64,000 nt of DNA, from NCBI RefSeq assembly GCF_049615385.1, contig NZ_JBMZFL010000002.1, one strand, 5' to 3'. Made by a program: the position numbers and the translations under genes. The notes beneath the pieces are model-generated. The model saw nothing but the letters and a program-made list of their open reading frames with translations. It did no database searches and was not told where the DNA came from. Below are positions 1-9,067 of the stretch, piece after piece. Position 1 is the first letter of the stretch, and every line of letters begins with the position of its first letter. The stretch is from Aequoribacter sp049615385. Its GTDB lineage: Bacteria > Pseudomonadota > Gammaproteobacteria > Pseudomonadales > Halieaceae.

Positions 1-1
1 T

Positions 2-736
2 TTGTACGACGCGCCCGCTCAGGGCATGACCGATGGCGACAAACCCATCGATTGCGCGAGGTTCTATACTCGCTTGGGTCAGCGCGTTATTCATATGCTC
101 GAAACGCGTATGAGCTTGGGGGTGCTGTACGAGGTGGATATGCGTCTGCGTCCCTCGGGTAACTCGGGTTTATTAGTATCGTCTTTTGCGGCCTTCGAAC
201 GTTACCAATTAGAAGAGGCTTGGACATGGGAACATCAAGCTCTAAGCCGGGCTCGCGCTGTCGCAGGCGACTTGAGTCTTGCTCACGCCTTTCAAGCAAT
301 ACGTTTGACCGTGATGGGGCAGGCGCGGGACAAAGTTGCTCTTTCGGACGAAGTGCAGTCTATGCGCCAAAAAATGCGCGAAAATTTAGATACTGACATA
401 AAAGGTGACACCTTTAATCTGAAACATGGATTTGGAGGTATCGTTGACATCGAATTTATGGTGCAATACGCGCTCTTAGCGCTGTCGGCAAAACACCCAT
501 CACTGGCGAAATACACCGATAACATTCGCCAACTTGAAGCACTGGCGAGCTCGGGTCTGATAAGCGCGGAAACAGCAAACACATTGAGCCAAGCGTACTT
601 GGCGTATCGCTCCGACACCCATGAGTGTGCTCTGCAAGAAGAGCCAGCCAAAGTGTCGGGTGCGCAGTGGGATAAGCATAGACAGGCAGTCGGCCTAATA
701 TGGGGCGATTGGTTTAACAGCAAACGTTGGGAGTAA
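2..736 (+). CDS. glnE: Glutamine synthetase adenylyltransferase/deadenylylase, C-terminal part (left end cut)
   Basis: GlnE attaches and removes AMP on glutamine synthetase, tuning nitrogen assimilation under PII control. Only the last 244 or so residues are present; the reading frame is open to the window edge, so the true start lies outside. The visible part is the second nucleotidyltransferase domain and the helical tail: EVDMRLRPSG (about residues 43-52 of the fragment) carries a metal-binding Asp, followed by AWTWEHQALSRAR and GGIVDIEFMVQYALL, all typical GlnE landmarks close to the Escherichia coli protein. The stop codon lies 3 bp before the ilvE start, and the GGGAG that serves ilvE lies inside the end of glnE, so the two are probably one transcript, as in Pseudomonas. 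Confidence 0.95.
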   Translation: MYDAPAQGMTDGDKPIDCARFYTRLGQRVIHMLETRMSLGVLYEVDMRLRPSGNSGLLVSSFAAFERYQLEEAWTWEHQALSRARAVAGDLSLAHAFQAIRLTVMGQARDKVALSDEVQSMRQKMRENLDTDIKGDTFNLKHGFGGIVDIEFMVQYALLALSAKHPSLAKYTDNIRQLEALASSGLISAETANTLSQAYLAYRSDTHECALQEEPAKVSGAQWDKHRQAVGLIWGDWFNSKRWE

Positions 737-739
737 ACA

Positions 740-1666
740 ATGGATTTCTCGGAGCGCGAGGGTGTTATCTGGTTGGACGGTGAGCTAAGACCGTGGAAAG
801 ACGCCAAAGTACACGTGCTGACTCATACTTTACATTACGGTTTGGGTGTATTCGAAGGCGTACGCGCCTACCACACGCAAGAGCGTGGAACCTGCATCTT
901 TAAACTCAAAGAACACACCAAGCGCCTATTTAATTCGGCAAAAATCTTGATGATGGATATGCCATTCGATCAAGACACGATCAACGAGGCGCAGCGCCTG
1001 GTTGTTCGTGAAAACGGCTTGCCCGAAGCTTACCTGCGCCCAATGTGCTTTTTGGGATCAGAAGGCATGGGCCTACGCGCTGACAAGTTAGCGACGCACG
1101 TCATGGTCGCCGCTTGGGATTGGCCCTCTTATATGGATCCCGAAGCCCGCAACCGCGGTATTAAAGTCAGAACGTCATCGTATACGCGTCACCACGTCAA
1201 CATTGCCATGTGTAAAGCCAAAGCAAACGGGCAGTACATCAACTCGATGTTAGCCTTGCGCGAGGCTATTGAAAGCGGCGCCGAGGAGGCTTTATTGCTG
1301 GACAATGAGGGCTACGTGGCAGAGGGTAGCGGCGAAAACTTCTTTATGGTGAAAAACGGTGTTTTATACACCCCAGAGTTAACCTCGTGCCTGGACGGTA
1401 TTACCCGCGCCACAGTGATCGAGCTGGCTAATGAGCTAGGGATTACTGTGCGCGAGAAGCGCATTACCCGCGACGAAGTCTACATCTGCGATGAGGCCTT
1501 CTTTACAGGAACCGCGGCGGAAGTGGTACCCATTCGTGAGCTCGATGGCCGAGCAGTTGGTGAAGGCAGCCGTGGTCCCATTACCGAGCAATTGCAAGCC
1601 ATGTATTTTGATTCGGTGCGCGGTAAGCGCAGCCAAAACCCACAGTGGTTAACTGAAGTCGTGTAA
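740..1666 (+). CDS. ilvE: Branched-chain-amino-acid aminotransferase
   Basis: This PLP enzyme of fold type IV interconverts leucine, isoleucine and valine with their 2-oxo acids using glutamate; it acts in the cytoplasm. At 308 aa it has the normal family length. The N-terminal WLDGEL and LHYGLGVFEGVRAY segment, the Schiff-base lysine (probably K161 in AKANGQYINS) and the EGYVAEGSGENFFMV segment around residue 190 are all present. The ATG at 740 has a TTGGGAG ribosome-binding site 6 bp upstream inside glnE. The glnE-ilvE pair is a conserved neighbourhood that in pseudomonads leads into the lipopolysaccharide-core genes, which fits the sugar-transfer genes downstream here. Confidence 0.96.
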   Translation: MDFSEREGVIWLDGELRPWKDAKVHVLTHTLHYGLGVFEGVRAYHTQERGTCIFKLKEHTKRLFNSAKILMMDMPFDQDTINEAQRLVVRENGLPEAYLRPMCFLGSEGMGLRADKLATHVMVAAWDWPSYMDPEARNRGIKVRTSSYTRHHVNIAMCKAKANGQYINSMLALREAIESGAEEALLLDNEGYVAEGSGENFFMVKNGVLYTPELTSCLDGITRATVIELANELGITVREKRITRDEVYICDEAFFTGTAAEVVPIRELDGRAVGEGSRGPITEQLQAMYFDSVRGKRSQNPQWLTEVV

Positions 1667-1681
1667 TAAGCGGAGGTGGCT

Positions 1682-2512
1682 ATGCATGCAGGCGCACTAG
1701 AGCAGGGTTTTGAAGATGGTATTTTCTGGCGACATTGGCCTGTCGCAGAAGCTCAGCGTGTGGTGGTTCTGGTACATGGCTTGGGTGAACACAGCGGTCG
1801 CTACGAAGAGCTGGCTGAGTTTTTTAATGCTCGCGCAACGGCGGTCGTGGCGCTGGACCATAAAGGACACGGGTTATCGCCAGGCGTGCGTTGTCATATC
1901 GATAAATTCACTGACTTTTTAGAGCCCTTGGCCCGTTTGTGCACGGAAGCCGAGCAGCTCTACCCGAATGTACCCAAAGTCCTGTTGGGTCATAGTTTGG
2001 GTGGTCTCATTGCGGCTGCGTTTCTATTGGAACATCAAAACTTGTTTCAATCGGCAGTATTGTCTGGGCCGGCTCTGGGTATTGACCCTGCACCACCGGG
2101 TTGGCAGCAAAAGATCACGCAGGTTATTTCCACTCTGCTACCTAAGCTTGGCGTCATGCAGCTTGATGCTGGGCAAATCTCTCGTTCAGCTGATGTGGTG
2201 GCTGCGTATCAAGCTGACCCTCTGGTACACAACGGTAAAATTAGCGCCCGCTTGGTAACAGAATTGTTCGCAACGCTTAACTTGGTCAATGAAAACGCCG
2301 CGAAAATCACTTTACCCATAAAGATTTTTCATGGAGAGTCAGATGTCATGACTTCGCCAAAGTTATCGCAAGCGTTTATCGGCAGAGTGGGCTCCACGAT
2401 GGCTGAGTATCAAGGGTATGCGGGGCTTTACCACGAAATTTTCAACGAGCCCGAGCGTGCTCAAGTCATGCAGGACGTGCAAACGTTTATCGAGCAAGCC
2501 GCAGCGGCTTAA
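1682..2512 (+). CDS. Alpha/beta hydrolase, monoacylglycerol lipase-like
   Basis: A 276-aa serine hydrolase of the Hydrolase_4 type. VVVLVHGLGEHSGRY near residue 25 is the oxyanion-hole region, LLGHSLGGLIAA near residue 100 holds the nucleophilic Ser (GHSLG), and the late segments HGESDVMT and GLYHEIFNE supply the expected acid and base. These features match monoacylglycerol lipases and lysophospholipases, so a role in lipid ester cleavage is likely; the real substrate is unknown. I prefer ATG 1682 over the upstream GTG 1676 because GGAGG (1672-1676) is 5 bp from the ATG and overlaps the GTG. No signal peptide is seen. It sits between ilvE and the glycosyltransferase on the same strand. Confidence 0.85.
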   Translation: MHAGALEQGFEDGIFWRHWPVAEAQRVVVLVHGLGEHSGRYEELAEFFNARATAVVALDHKGHGLSPGVRCHIDKFTDFLEPLARLCTEAEQLYPNVPKVLLGHSLGGLIAAAFLLEHQNLFQSAVLSGPALGIDPAPPGWQQKITQVISTLLPKLGVMQLDAGQISRSADVVAAYQADPLVHNGKISARLVTELFATLNLVNENAAKITLPIKIFHGESDVMTSPKLSQAFIGRVGSTMAEYQGYAGLYHEIFNEPERAQVMQDVQTFIEQAAAA

Positions 2513-2546
2513 TACTCTTACTGGCGGTACTGGAGAACACGCGACG

Positions 2547-3785
2547 GTGACAAAGCCGCTTAAAATTGCCCTAACTAGTTACCGCAGCCACCCTTTCAGT
2601 GGTGGACAAGGTGTTTATATCAGTGCGCTGTCAAAGGCGCTGGTTGAGCAAGGCCTGCAGGTCGATGTCATCTCGGGTCCGCCGTACCCCATCTTGGATG
2701 AGCGTGTGGGTCTTGTTAAATTGCCAAGTATGGACCTCTACGAGCATGGTTTGCGCTCCTTGCGTTGGTACCACCTGCATTCTTACAGCAACGTGGTCGA
2801 GTGGTTAAGCAAGCTCACGGGTGGCTTCGCTGAGCCCTATAGCTTCGGCCGCCGACTACGTCGCTACTTTGCGACTCACAAACCGAATTACGATTTAATC
2901 CACGATAATCAGAGTTTGTGTCGTGGATTACTGGATGTCGAGCGTATGGGCTACCCCGTGGTAGCCACCATTCATCACCCTATTAGCAGCGATTTACGTC
3001 TGGCGCTTCAGGCGGAGCCCGTGTGGTGGCGTCGCTTGTTCTTGCGCCGCTGGCATTCATTTTTACGGATGCAAATTCCGGTGGCGCGGACGTTAAAACG
3101 TATTTTTGCCGTGTCCGAGTCGGCGCGTGCAGATGTCGAGCGAGAGTTTGGTATTGACTCTGGGCGCATAGTGGTTACCGGCATCGGCACTGATACTGAC
3201 TTATTTAAACCCCTACCTGGTCGTGTTAAAGACCTTGATCGAATAATGATCACGGCGTCTTCAGATACGGCCTTGAAGGGCGTGGTCTACGCCATACAAG
3301 CCTTTGCTGTGCTGCGCGAACAGTTCCCCAACTTGCGTTTGCGTTTGATCGGAAAGCTAAAACCCGAGGGTGAGGCGCAAAAGTTGATTAATCGATTGGA
3401 CTTAGCGGCGGCCATCGACAATCATTCTAGAGTGAGCCAAGAGGATCTTGTGGCGTTTTACAACGAGGCCAGTGTGTTTGTATCGCCGTCATTGTATGAA
3501 GGATTTGGTTTGCCCGCCGCCGAGGCAATGGCATCGGGTACCGCAGTGGTGGTCACTAATGGAGGTGCCTTGCCCGAAGTGGTGGGCAACGATGGTGTGG
3601 TTGTCCCCACGGGTGATAGTCAGGCCTTGGCGGCTGCCGTGGCAGACTTGCTGCGAGACCCCGAGCGCCGAATAGCCCTAGAGCAAAGGGGGCGAGACAG
3701 AATCGTTAAGGAATTTTCATGGGCGGCCTGCGCGCGCCGAACCGAACACGAATACAAGGCAGTACTCGCTAATGCAGACCGTTGA
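2547..3785 (+). CDS. Glycosyltransferase family 4 (GT-B fold)
   Basis: A retaining nucleotide-sugar transferase of about 412 aa. The N-terminal domain has a glycine-rich loop (HPFSGGQGVYISALSKAL, about residues 15-32). The C-terminal domain has the SPSLYEGFGLPAAEAMASG signature with the E-x7-E pair at E318 and E326, followed by GGALPEVV, which binds the donor nucleotide sugar. I chose GTG 2547 (MTKPLKIALTSY) because homologues start near the first beta strand and the extra upstream frame overlaps the lipase gene; a GGAG lies 11 bp before it, rather far. It overlaps the next methyltransferase by 14 bp, so the two are translationally linked. Its place between ilvE and waaA suggests action on lipopolysaccharide or another surface glycan, but acceptor and sugar cannot be read from sequence. 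Confidence 0.88.
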   Translation: MTKPLKIALTSYRSHPFSGGQGVYISALSKALVEQGLQVDVISGPPYPILDERVGLVKLPSMDLYEHGLRSLRWYHLHSYSNVVEWLSKLTGGFAEPYSFGRRLRRYFATHKPNYDLIHDNQSLCRGLLDVERMGYPVVATIHHPISSDLRLALQAEPVWWRRLFLRRWHSFLRMQIPVARTLKRIFAVSESARADVEREFGIDSGRIVVTGIGTDTDLFKPLPGRVKDLDRIMITASSDTALKGVVYAIQAFAVLREQFPNLRLRLIGKLKPEGEAQKLINRLDLAAAIDNHSRVSQEDLVAFYNEASVFVSPSLYEGFGLPAAEAMASGTAVVVTNGGALPEVVGNDGVVVPTGDSQALAAAVADLLRDPERRIALEQRGRDRIVKEFSWAACARRTEHEYKAVLANADR

Positions 3786-4488
3786 TTTTCGATATTTCCA
3801 GCTTAAAGACGGTGACCGAGTCCTAGACTTGGGGTGCGGCGAGGGACGCCATCTCATTGGTGCCTTGTTAGCGGCGGATGTCCAGGCTGTTGGTGTGGAT
3901 CTGTCACACGAAGATTTAGTGACTGGCCGACATAAAACACACGATTGGGCTGAAAGCGTTGGCGAGCCGCGCCGTCCCGTGTTGACGCAAGCCAGTGGGT
4001 ATTGTCTGCCCTTCGCTGATAACACCTTTGATGCTGTGATTTGCAGTGAAGTGCTCGAGCACGTGCCTGTCGTCGACAAGGTACTAAAAGAGATCAATCG
4101 TGTGTTGCGGCCGGGTGGCCGGCTGGTGATTTCGGTACCTAGGCGGTGGCCCGAGCAAATTTGCTGGTACTTATCGGCCGATTACCATTTGCAGTTAGGC
4201 GGGCATTTACGCATATTTAGACTTGCTGATCTTAAACGCCAAATTCAAGCTTTGCCGATTGTTTTCTATTATCAGCACGGCGCCCATGCTTTGCACGTTC
4301 CTTACTGGTGGTTACGTTGTATTTTTTGGAACAACCCTCAGGCCTTTCCTGTACGCTGGTATCATAAGCTTTTGGTGTGGGATTTAATGAAGCGACCGTG
4401 GCTTACCCGATTTATAGAATCGCTAACCAATGGTTGGATGGGGAAAAGTGTGGTCTTGTATTATCGCAAACAGGATGCAGCATCGTGA
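3772..4488 (+). CDS. Class I SAM-dependent methyltransferase
   Basis: 238 aa. A Rossmann-type methyltransferase: motif I is VLDLGCGEGRHL (about 17-28), motif II acid is in VGVDLSHEDL, and the post-motif segment SEVLEHVPVVDKVLKEINRVLRPGGRLVISVPR is typical of the Methyltransf_11/UbiE-like group. The C-terminal half contains several aromatic-rich stretches (WWLRCIFWNNPQAFPVRWYHKLLVWDL split over residues 185-212) that may bind a membrane or lipid-linked substrate; that is inference. The gene starts inside the end of the glycosyltransferase gene and its TGA overlaps the GTG start of the following gene, so all three appear to be one translationally coupled unit. Substrate unknown. Confidence 0.85.
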   Translation: MQTVDFRYFQLKDGDRVLDLGCGEGRHLIGALLAADVQAVGVDLSHEDLVTGRHKTHDWAESVGEPRRPVLTQASGYCLPFADNTFDAVICSEVLEHVPVVDKVLKEINRVLRPGGRLVISVPRRWPEQICWYLSADYHLQLGGHLRIFRLADLKRQIQALPIVFYYQHGAHALHVPYWWLRCIFWNNPQAFPVRWYHKLLVWDLMKRPWLTRFIESLTNGWMGKSVVLYYRKQDAAS

Positions 4489-5558
4489 CTGGAGTTTACC
4501 TTAGCCCAGGTTTGTATCCGCATGAGCTGTTTCAAGACACAGTGTCCTACATTTTGTCAGTTCAGCGCAGCAGCGGCGAAATTCCCTGGTTTGAGGGAGG
4601 CCATACCGACCCGTGGGACCACGTCGAGGCTGCGATGGCCCTGTCGATTGCGGGTAAGTATCAAGAAGCCGAGCGTGCTTATGCATGGCTGGCTGACGAG
4701 CAATTGCCCGACGGCAGTTGGTGGGCACGGTATGAGCAAGGCGCGCGCGCCGAATCAACGCGGCGAGAAACGAATTTTTGCGCCTACATAGCAACAGGTG
4801 TTTGGCATCACTTTTTGATTACTCAGGATCGCGCGTTTCTCGAGCTTTATTGGCCCACGGTGCAACTGGCGATGGCCTTTGTGCTCTCGCTCCAAACCGT
4901 GCACGGAGATATTACTTGGGCAGTAGACGACGATAACGACATCCCAGTTGACTCGTTGGTTACTGGCTGTGCTTCGATCTACAAAAGCTTGGAGTGTGCT
5001 CACAATATTGCGGTGACCTTGGGTCACGACACCGTCTATTTTGATGCGCGTGAGCGGCTGGGGCGTTGTTTACGCCAACACCCAGAGCGCTTTGATCGCA
5101 CCTGGGAAAGCAAAGCGCGCTACTCGATGGATTGGTTTTATCCTGTGTTAACAGGTGTTTTTTCAGGTAAGGCGGCGCGCGAGCGGCTGCAGGCGCGTTG
5201 GAACGAATTTGTCGAGCCAGGTATGGGGTGTCGTTGTGTTAGCGATGAACCCTGGGCAACGATTGCGGAGACCTGTGAATTAGTCTTGGCCCTGCAAGCT
5301 TCTGACGAGGAAGCTTTGGCGCGTGAAGTGTATTCTTGGATAGCGCAATGGCGCCACGACGATGGCTCTTATTGGACTGGCTATCAGTTTAAAGAGCAAG
5401 TACTGTGGCCGCACGAGCGTCCTACATGGACTGCGGCCGCGGTGATGTTGGCTGCCGACGCCTTAACTCAGCACACGCCAGCAGCGCAGTTATTTACTCA
5501 TGTAAATTTACTAGACTCTGATAATTCTGTACATGCCAAGGACCTTGTGAGGGCCTAA
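4485..5558 (+). CDS. Alpha/alpha-toroid (prenyltransferase/terpene cyclase-like) protein
   Basis: About 357 aa from GTG 4485, which overlaps the methyltransferase stop (GTGA). The sequence shows repeats resembling the QW motifs of squalene-hopene cyclases and protein prenyltransferases: QRSSGEIPWFEGG (about 27-39), LADEQLPDGSWWARY (about 69-83) and WRHDDGSYWTGYQ near the C terminus. Such repeats build a helical barrel. I see no DxDD cyclase acid motif and no zinc-ligand set of the protein prenyltransferases, so the catalytic role is uncertain; it may be a related glycan- or lipid-binding barrel. The surrounding glycosyltransferase, methyltransferases and waaA suggest a part in surface glycolipid synthesis. 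The stop overlaps the stop of the facing methyltransferase gene. Confidence 0.75.
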   Translation: MTGVYLSPGLYPHELFQDTVSYILSVQRSSGEIPWFEGGHTDPWDHVEAAMALSIAGKYQEAERAYAWLADEQLPDGSWWARYEQGARAESTRRETNFCAYIATGVWHHFLITQDRAFLELYWPTVQLAMAFVLSLQTVHGDITWAVDDDNDIPVDSLVTGCASIYKSLECAHNIAVTLGHDTVYFDARERLGRCLRQHPERFDRTWESKARYSMDWFYPVLTGVFSGKAARERLQARWNEFVEPGMGCRCVSDEPWATIAETCELVLALQASDEEALAREVYSWIAQWRHDDGSYWTGYQFKEQVLWPHERPTWTAAAVMLAADALTQHTPAAQLFTHVNLLDSDNSVHAKDLVRA

Positions 5559-6178
5559 GCACCCAAGCGTTGCAGGACTTTTAAGCTATCGCAGGACTCG
5601 ACTAAGTCCCATAAGCCTGACTGTAAGGCCGCATCGATAATGGCTTTGGGCGCTTGGCCGCCCGCGTTTGCCTTAGGATAGTGATCGTGTACGGCGAGTA
5701 ATCCTCTCAGCGCAACGTGGCCAGACCAAAGGCGATAGTCACTGACTGCGTCGTCCATACTGTGCCCGCCATCGATAAAAACCATCCCCAGCCTTTGCTG
5801 CCAGCGCAGGCCAATAGCGGTTGCGTCTCCAACCAAGGCCACAACAGAGTGGTTCAGGCCGGCTGCTGTTAAGGTTTGTCGGAAGGTGTGCAGGGTGTCG
5901 GTCCGGCCGTCTTTATCGGTTAAATTAGGGTCGTAAAAAAACTCGCCGGGCTGGTGCTCGACAGAGCCTTGGTGGTGGTCTAAAGCAAAGACGAGATTGC
6001 CGCTTTGCTCAGCCGCCGCGCCCAAAAATACGGTGGACTTGCCGCAATAGCTGCCAATTTCTAGGATGCAGCCAAGGTGTGCAACCGAGTGTGCTGCGCG
6101 GTACAGAGCCTCGCCCTCTGCTTGACTGAGAAAGCCGGGAACTTGGTTCACCAAATGTTGGCGCGACGCATTTAACAT
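5555..6178 (-). CDS. Class I SAM-dependent methyltransferase (Methyltransf_24-like)
   Basis: About 207 aa from ATG 6178; an in-frame ATG at 6217 would add 13 residues, but MLNASRQHLV looks like the natural beginning. ILEIGSYCGKSTVFL (about 38-52) is the SAM-binding loop and MVFIDGGHSMDDAVSDYRLW is the D-GGH segment typical of the Methyltransf_24/cephalosporin-hydroxylase-like group. Neighbours are the toroid protein, with which it converges and overlaps by 4 bp, and waaA, which starts about 100 bp away on the other strand. No clear ribosome-binding site is seen. It probably works with the glycosyltransferase cluster, on an unknown glycan substrate. Confidence 0.82.
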   Translation of the reverse strand: MLNASRQHLVNQVPGFLSQAEGEALYRAAHSVAHLGCILEIGSYCGKSTVFLGAAAEQSGNLVFALDHHQGSVEHQPGEFFYDPNLTDKDGRTDTLHTFRQTLTAAGLNHSVVALVGDATAIGLRWQQRLGMVFIDGGHSMDDAVSDYRLWSGHVALRGLLAVHDHYPKANAGGQAPKAIIDAALQSGLWDLVESCDSLKVLQRLGA

Positions 6179-6278
6179 AGTCAGGATTTGTCCAAAACTA
6201 AAACTATAGCACGCCAATGCGCAATTCTACCTTGGCTTTAGTCGGTCGCGCCGTTATCCTCGCCCCATATTATAAGTC

Positions 6279-7559
6279 ATGACGTTTATGCGCCTTGTTT
6301 ACACCTTAATCTTATTGTTGAGTTTGCCTTTTCTCATGTTGAGGCTGTATTGGCGCGGCCGGTTGTTGCCGACCTATCGGCAGCGCTGGCTAGAGCGACT
6401 AGCATTAGGTTTACCTAAAGCGTGCGACGCAGATCGAGTGATATGGATTCATGCCGTCTCAGTGGGTGAGGTCGTCGTCGCGTCGAAATTAATTCAATGT
6501 TTACAGCGCGATTACCCCGATCATGTTTTGTTGGTCACGACAACAACGCCCACGGGCTCTGAGCGCTTGCTGCAAACGTGGGGAGACCAGGTTCTGCATT
6601 GTTATTTACCCTGGGATCTGCCTTGGGCAATGTCGCAAGTATTCAAGCGCTTCAATCCGCGCGCAGTATTTTTAATTGAAACCGAGATATGGCCTAACCT
6701 CGTCGCGCAAGCCAACTCCACGGGTGTACCCATCGCCTTATTAAACGCCCGCCTATCGGCAAGGTCTGCGCGTGGCTATGGTCGCCTAGGGGCTCTGCTG
6801 ACACCGACGCTGCAATCGTTGGACTTGATTGTGGCGCAAACCAAAGCGGACGCTAGGCGTTTTATTGCCTTGGGTGTTGAACCTTCGCGCTTGGCCATCT
6901 CGGGAAACATAAAGTTTGATCAACATTTGACGCCCGAACTTCGCGGACAGGCTGGCGTTATTCGCGATCAGTGGGGCAGTAGTACACGCGAGGTGTGGGT
7001 GGCGGCCAGCACACACGAAGGAGAGGAGCAGCAACTTTTGCGGGCTTATGAGGCGCTCGCTAAGCAGCGGCCGAAGCTGTTGCTTTGCATCGTGCCTAGG
7101 CACCCCGATCGGTTTGAGCGCGTATTTCAAATGGCGCTTGCAGCGAATCCGAAGACGATTCGCCGTTCTTCAAACCCCACCATTGAGGCGGATACGCAGG
7201 TTGTTGTGGCGGACACTATGGGCGAGTTGGTGCCGATGTTGGGTGCCGCCGATATCGTTTTTATGGGCGGGTCTTTAGTACCGACCGGAGGCCACAATAT
7301 GCTTGAGGCTGCACAGTGGGGCGTTCCGGTAGTGTCAGGACCACATACCTTTAATTTTGCTTATGCAAGCCGTTTGCTCATAAAAGCTCAGGCGATGCTA
7401 ATTGCAAAAGACGCCGAGGAGCTAGCGCTGGTCCTGTCGGGTTTACTGGGTAATGACACCAACCGTCGGGCGATGGGTTCTCGTGGCCAAACTGCGGTAG
7501 AGGGGGAGCGAGGCGCGCTGGAGCGCCTCGTACAAGCAATCAAGCCCTTATTGGCCTGA
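6279..7559 (+). CDS. waaA: 3-deoxy-D-manno-octulosonic acid (Kdo) transferase
   Basis: WaaA/KdtA (GT30) adds Kdo from CMP-Kdo to lipid IVA at the inner membrane, the first committed step of the lipopolysaccharide core. 426 aa is normal length. An N-terminal membrane anchor (LVYTLILLLSLPFLMLRLYW, about 5-24) is followed by IWIHAVSVGEVVVASKLI, which contains the catalytic Glu of the family, then FLIETEIWPNL, and FMGGSLVPTGGHNMLEAAQWGVP, which binds CMP-Kdo. It is transcribed alone on the plus strand and its end overlaps the end of tolC by 12 bp. It anchors the interpretation of the preceding genes as cell-surface glycan genes. Confidence 0.96.
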   Translation: MTFMRLVYTLILLLSLPFLMLRLYWRGRLLPTYRQRWLERLALGLPKACDADRVIWIHAVSVGEVVVASKLIQCLQRDYPDHVLLVTTTTPTGSERLLQTWGDQVLHCYLPWDLPWAMSQVFKRFNPRAVFLIETEIWPNLVAQANSTGVPIALLNARLSARSARGYGRLGALLTPTLQSLDLIVAQTKADARRFIALGVEPSRLAISGNIKFDQHLTPELRGQAGVIRDQWGSSTREVWVAASTHEGEEQQLLRAYEALAKQRPKLLLCIVPRHPDRFERVFQMALAANPKTIRRSSNPTIEADTQVVVADTMGELVPMLGAADIVFMGGSLVPTGGHNMLEAAQWGVPVVSGPHTFNFAYASRLLIKAQAMLIAKDAEELALVLSGLLGNDTNRRAMGSRGQTAVEGERGALERLVQAIKPLLA

Positions 7560-8957
7560 TTGAGTAACAGCTTTGGGTGCTTCGAGGTACTTGCTCAAAT
7601 CCGCCACATCTTTGGGACTTAACAAGCCCGCTTGCTGCTTTAGACGGAGTTGGTTCAGCACATAATCGTAGCGCGTATTAGCGTAATCGCGCTCCGCTGC
7701 ATACAGGGCGTTTTGCGCGTTTAGTACATCAACCACGTTACGCGTGCCGACGTTGTAACCCGCCTGTGTTGCTTCTAAGGCGCTTTTAGACGACACAATA
7801 GCTTGGGCACGCGCCTTCACTCGCGCCGCGTCGCTCAAAACAGTCATGTGTAGCGCGCGTGTCTGGGCAATAGTGTTGCGCTGTGAGCCAATGCGAGACT
7901 CGCGGGCCGCGTTAAACTGCTCTGCTGCTCGACGACGGTTAGCGCTGATCGCGCCACCAGCGAACAAGGGCACTTCTAAGCGCAAGCGCACCACGTCTTG
8001 CTCTCGATCGCTTCTTGGGGGTACGTTGAAGACCGAATCTTGACGGCTTACACCCTCGGTTTCGAAATCTGAAGTCGAGAAAGACCCGCTGATTGTGGGC
8101 GCATGCTCCAAGCGTTTGGCTTTGGCATTTTGTTGCGCTGCGGTTTCGCCTAAGCGCGAGGCTTTGAGCTGCAGGTTGTTTTCAAGCGCAAAATCTACCC
8201 ACGCCGCGCGATCGGCCGGTTCAGGAAGTGCGATAGGAAAGTTCGCGCTCAGTGTGAAAAGACGCTCGTGTTTCATGTTGGTCAGCACCGATAAGTTTTC
8301 CAGTGCCACATCGAGGCGGTTCTCATCCGTTAAGCGGCCAACGCGGGCGAGGTCAAAAGCGGCTTGTGCCTCGTGTACATCTGTTAAGGCAATTAGGCCC
8401 ACTTCAAAGCGCTGCTGGGTTTGCTCTAGCTGCCGTTCAAGTGCACGCTCTTGGGCTTTGGATGCTTCTAAGTTATCTTTCGCGCGCAGTACGCCAAAGT
8501 AGGCTTCCGATACGCGCACGATTAAATCTTGTTGTTGCGCGGCAAACGTCGCTTCCGCTTGTTCGCTGAGCGATTTACTGGCTTGAAAAGTAAACCATGC
8601 GGGCAAATCAAACAGGGCTTGGCTCAATGATACGGTGTAGCCTTTGGAGGTTGTGTCAGAGAAGCTCTCGATCTCTTCGATGATGCCGTTGCCGTTAGCG
8701 TCTAAGCCCACCAGACTGTTGGCCACCGTGCTGGTCTCAGTCTCGTTGTAGTCATAGCTAGCGCCGACTTGGGGTAACAGCGCCGCCTTGGCCAGTGTCT
8801 CTTGTTCACGGTCGGCTCTGAACTGTGCGGCGTAGGCTTTGAGCTGCGCATCGTTCTCTAAGGCCAATTCGTAGATATCTTGAAGTGATTGCGCGTGGCT
8901 TACGGTGGCGGAGAATACCAGTGCCGCGAAGGTCGAAGTAAGTAACCGAAGCTTCAT
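7548..8957 (-). CDS. tolC: TolC-family outer-membrane efflux channel
   Basis: TolC forms the trimeric outer-membrane/periplasmic tunnel for tripartite drug efflux and type I secretion. From ATG 8957 the product is 469 aa with a clean signal peptide, MKLRLLTSTFAALVFSATVSHA, then SLQDIYELALENDAQLKAY, the usual first helix. Two internally similar halves follow, each with a QAxFDLARVG/TQAGYNVGTRNVVDVLNAQ type segment, ending in YDYVLNQLRLKQQAG. AAGGG lies about 8 bp upstream of this ATG, which is why the longer frame to 9047 was shortened. tolC next to yqiB-cpdA-parE is the same neighbourhood as in E. coli. Confidence 0.94.
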   Translation of the reverse strand: MKLRLLTSTFAALVFSATVSHAQSLQDIYELALENDAQLKAYAAQFRADREQETLAKAALLPQVGASYDYNETETSTVANSLVGLDANGNGIIEEIESFSDTTSKGYTVSLSQALFDLPAWFTFQASKSLSEQAEATFAAQQQDLIVRVSEAYFGVLRAKDNLEASKAQERALERQLEQTQQRFEVGLIALTDVHEAQAAFDLARVGRLTDENRLDVALENLSVLTNMKHERLFTLSANFPIALPEPADRAAWVDFALENNLQLKASRLGETAAQQNAKAKRLEHAPTISGSFSTSDFETEGVSRQDSVFNVPPRSDREQDVVRLRLEVPLFAGGAISANRRRAAEQFNAARESRIGSQRNTIAQTRALHMTVLSDAARVKARAQAIVSSKSALEATQAGYNVGTRNVVDVLNAQNALYAAERDYANTRYDYVLNQLRLKQQAGLLSPKDVADLSKYLEAPKAVTQSGQ

Positions 8958-9067
8958 TAGTGGGCCCTTGTTCAAAAGGATTAGTTTAACAGCGCTGAGC
9001 GCACAAAGCATGCACGTTGTGTAAGTCTTATACGCAGACTGCCCCACTTTTGATTCATATCAGCGCA

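Noticed and set aside
8095..8569. Plus-strand open frames across tolC and similar antisense frames across other genes
   Set aside because: They are antisense shadows of well-supported coding regions with no motif of their own.
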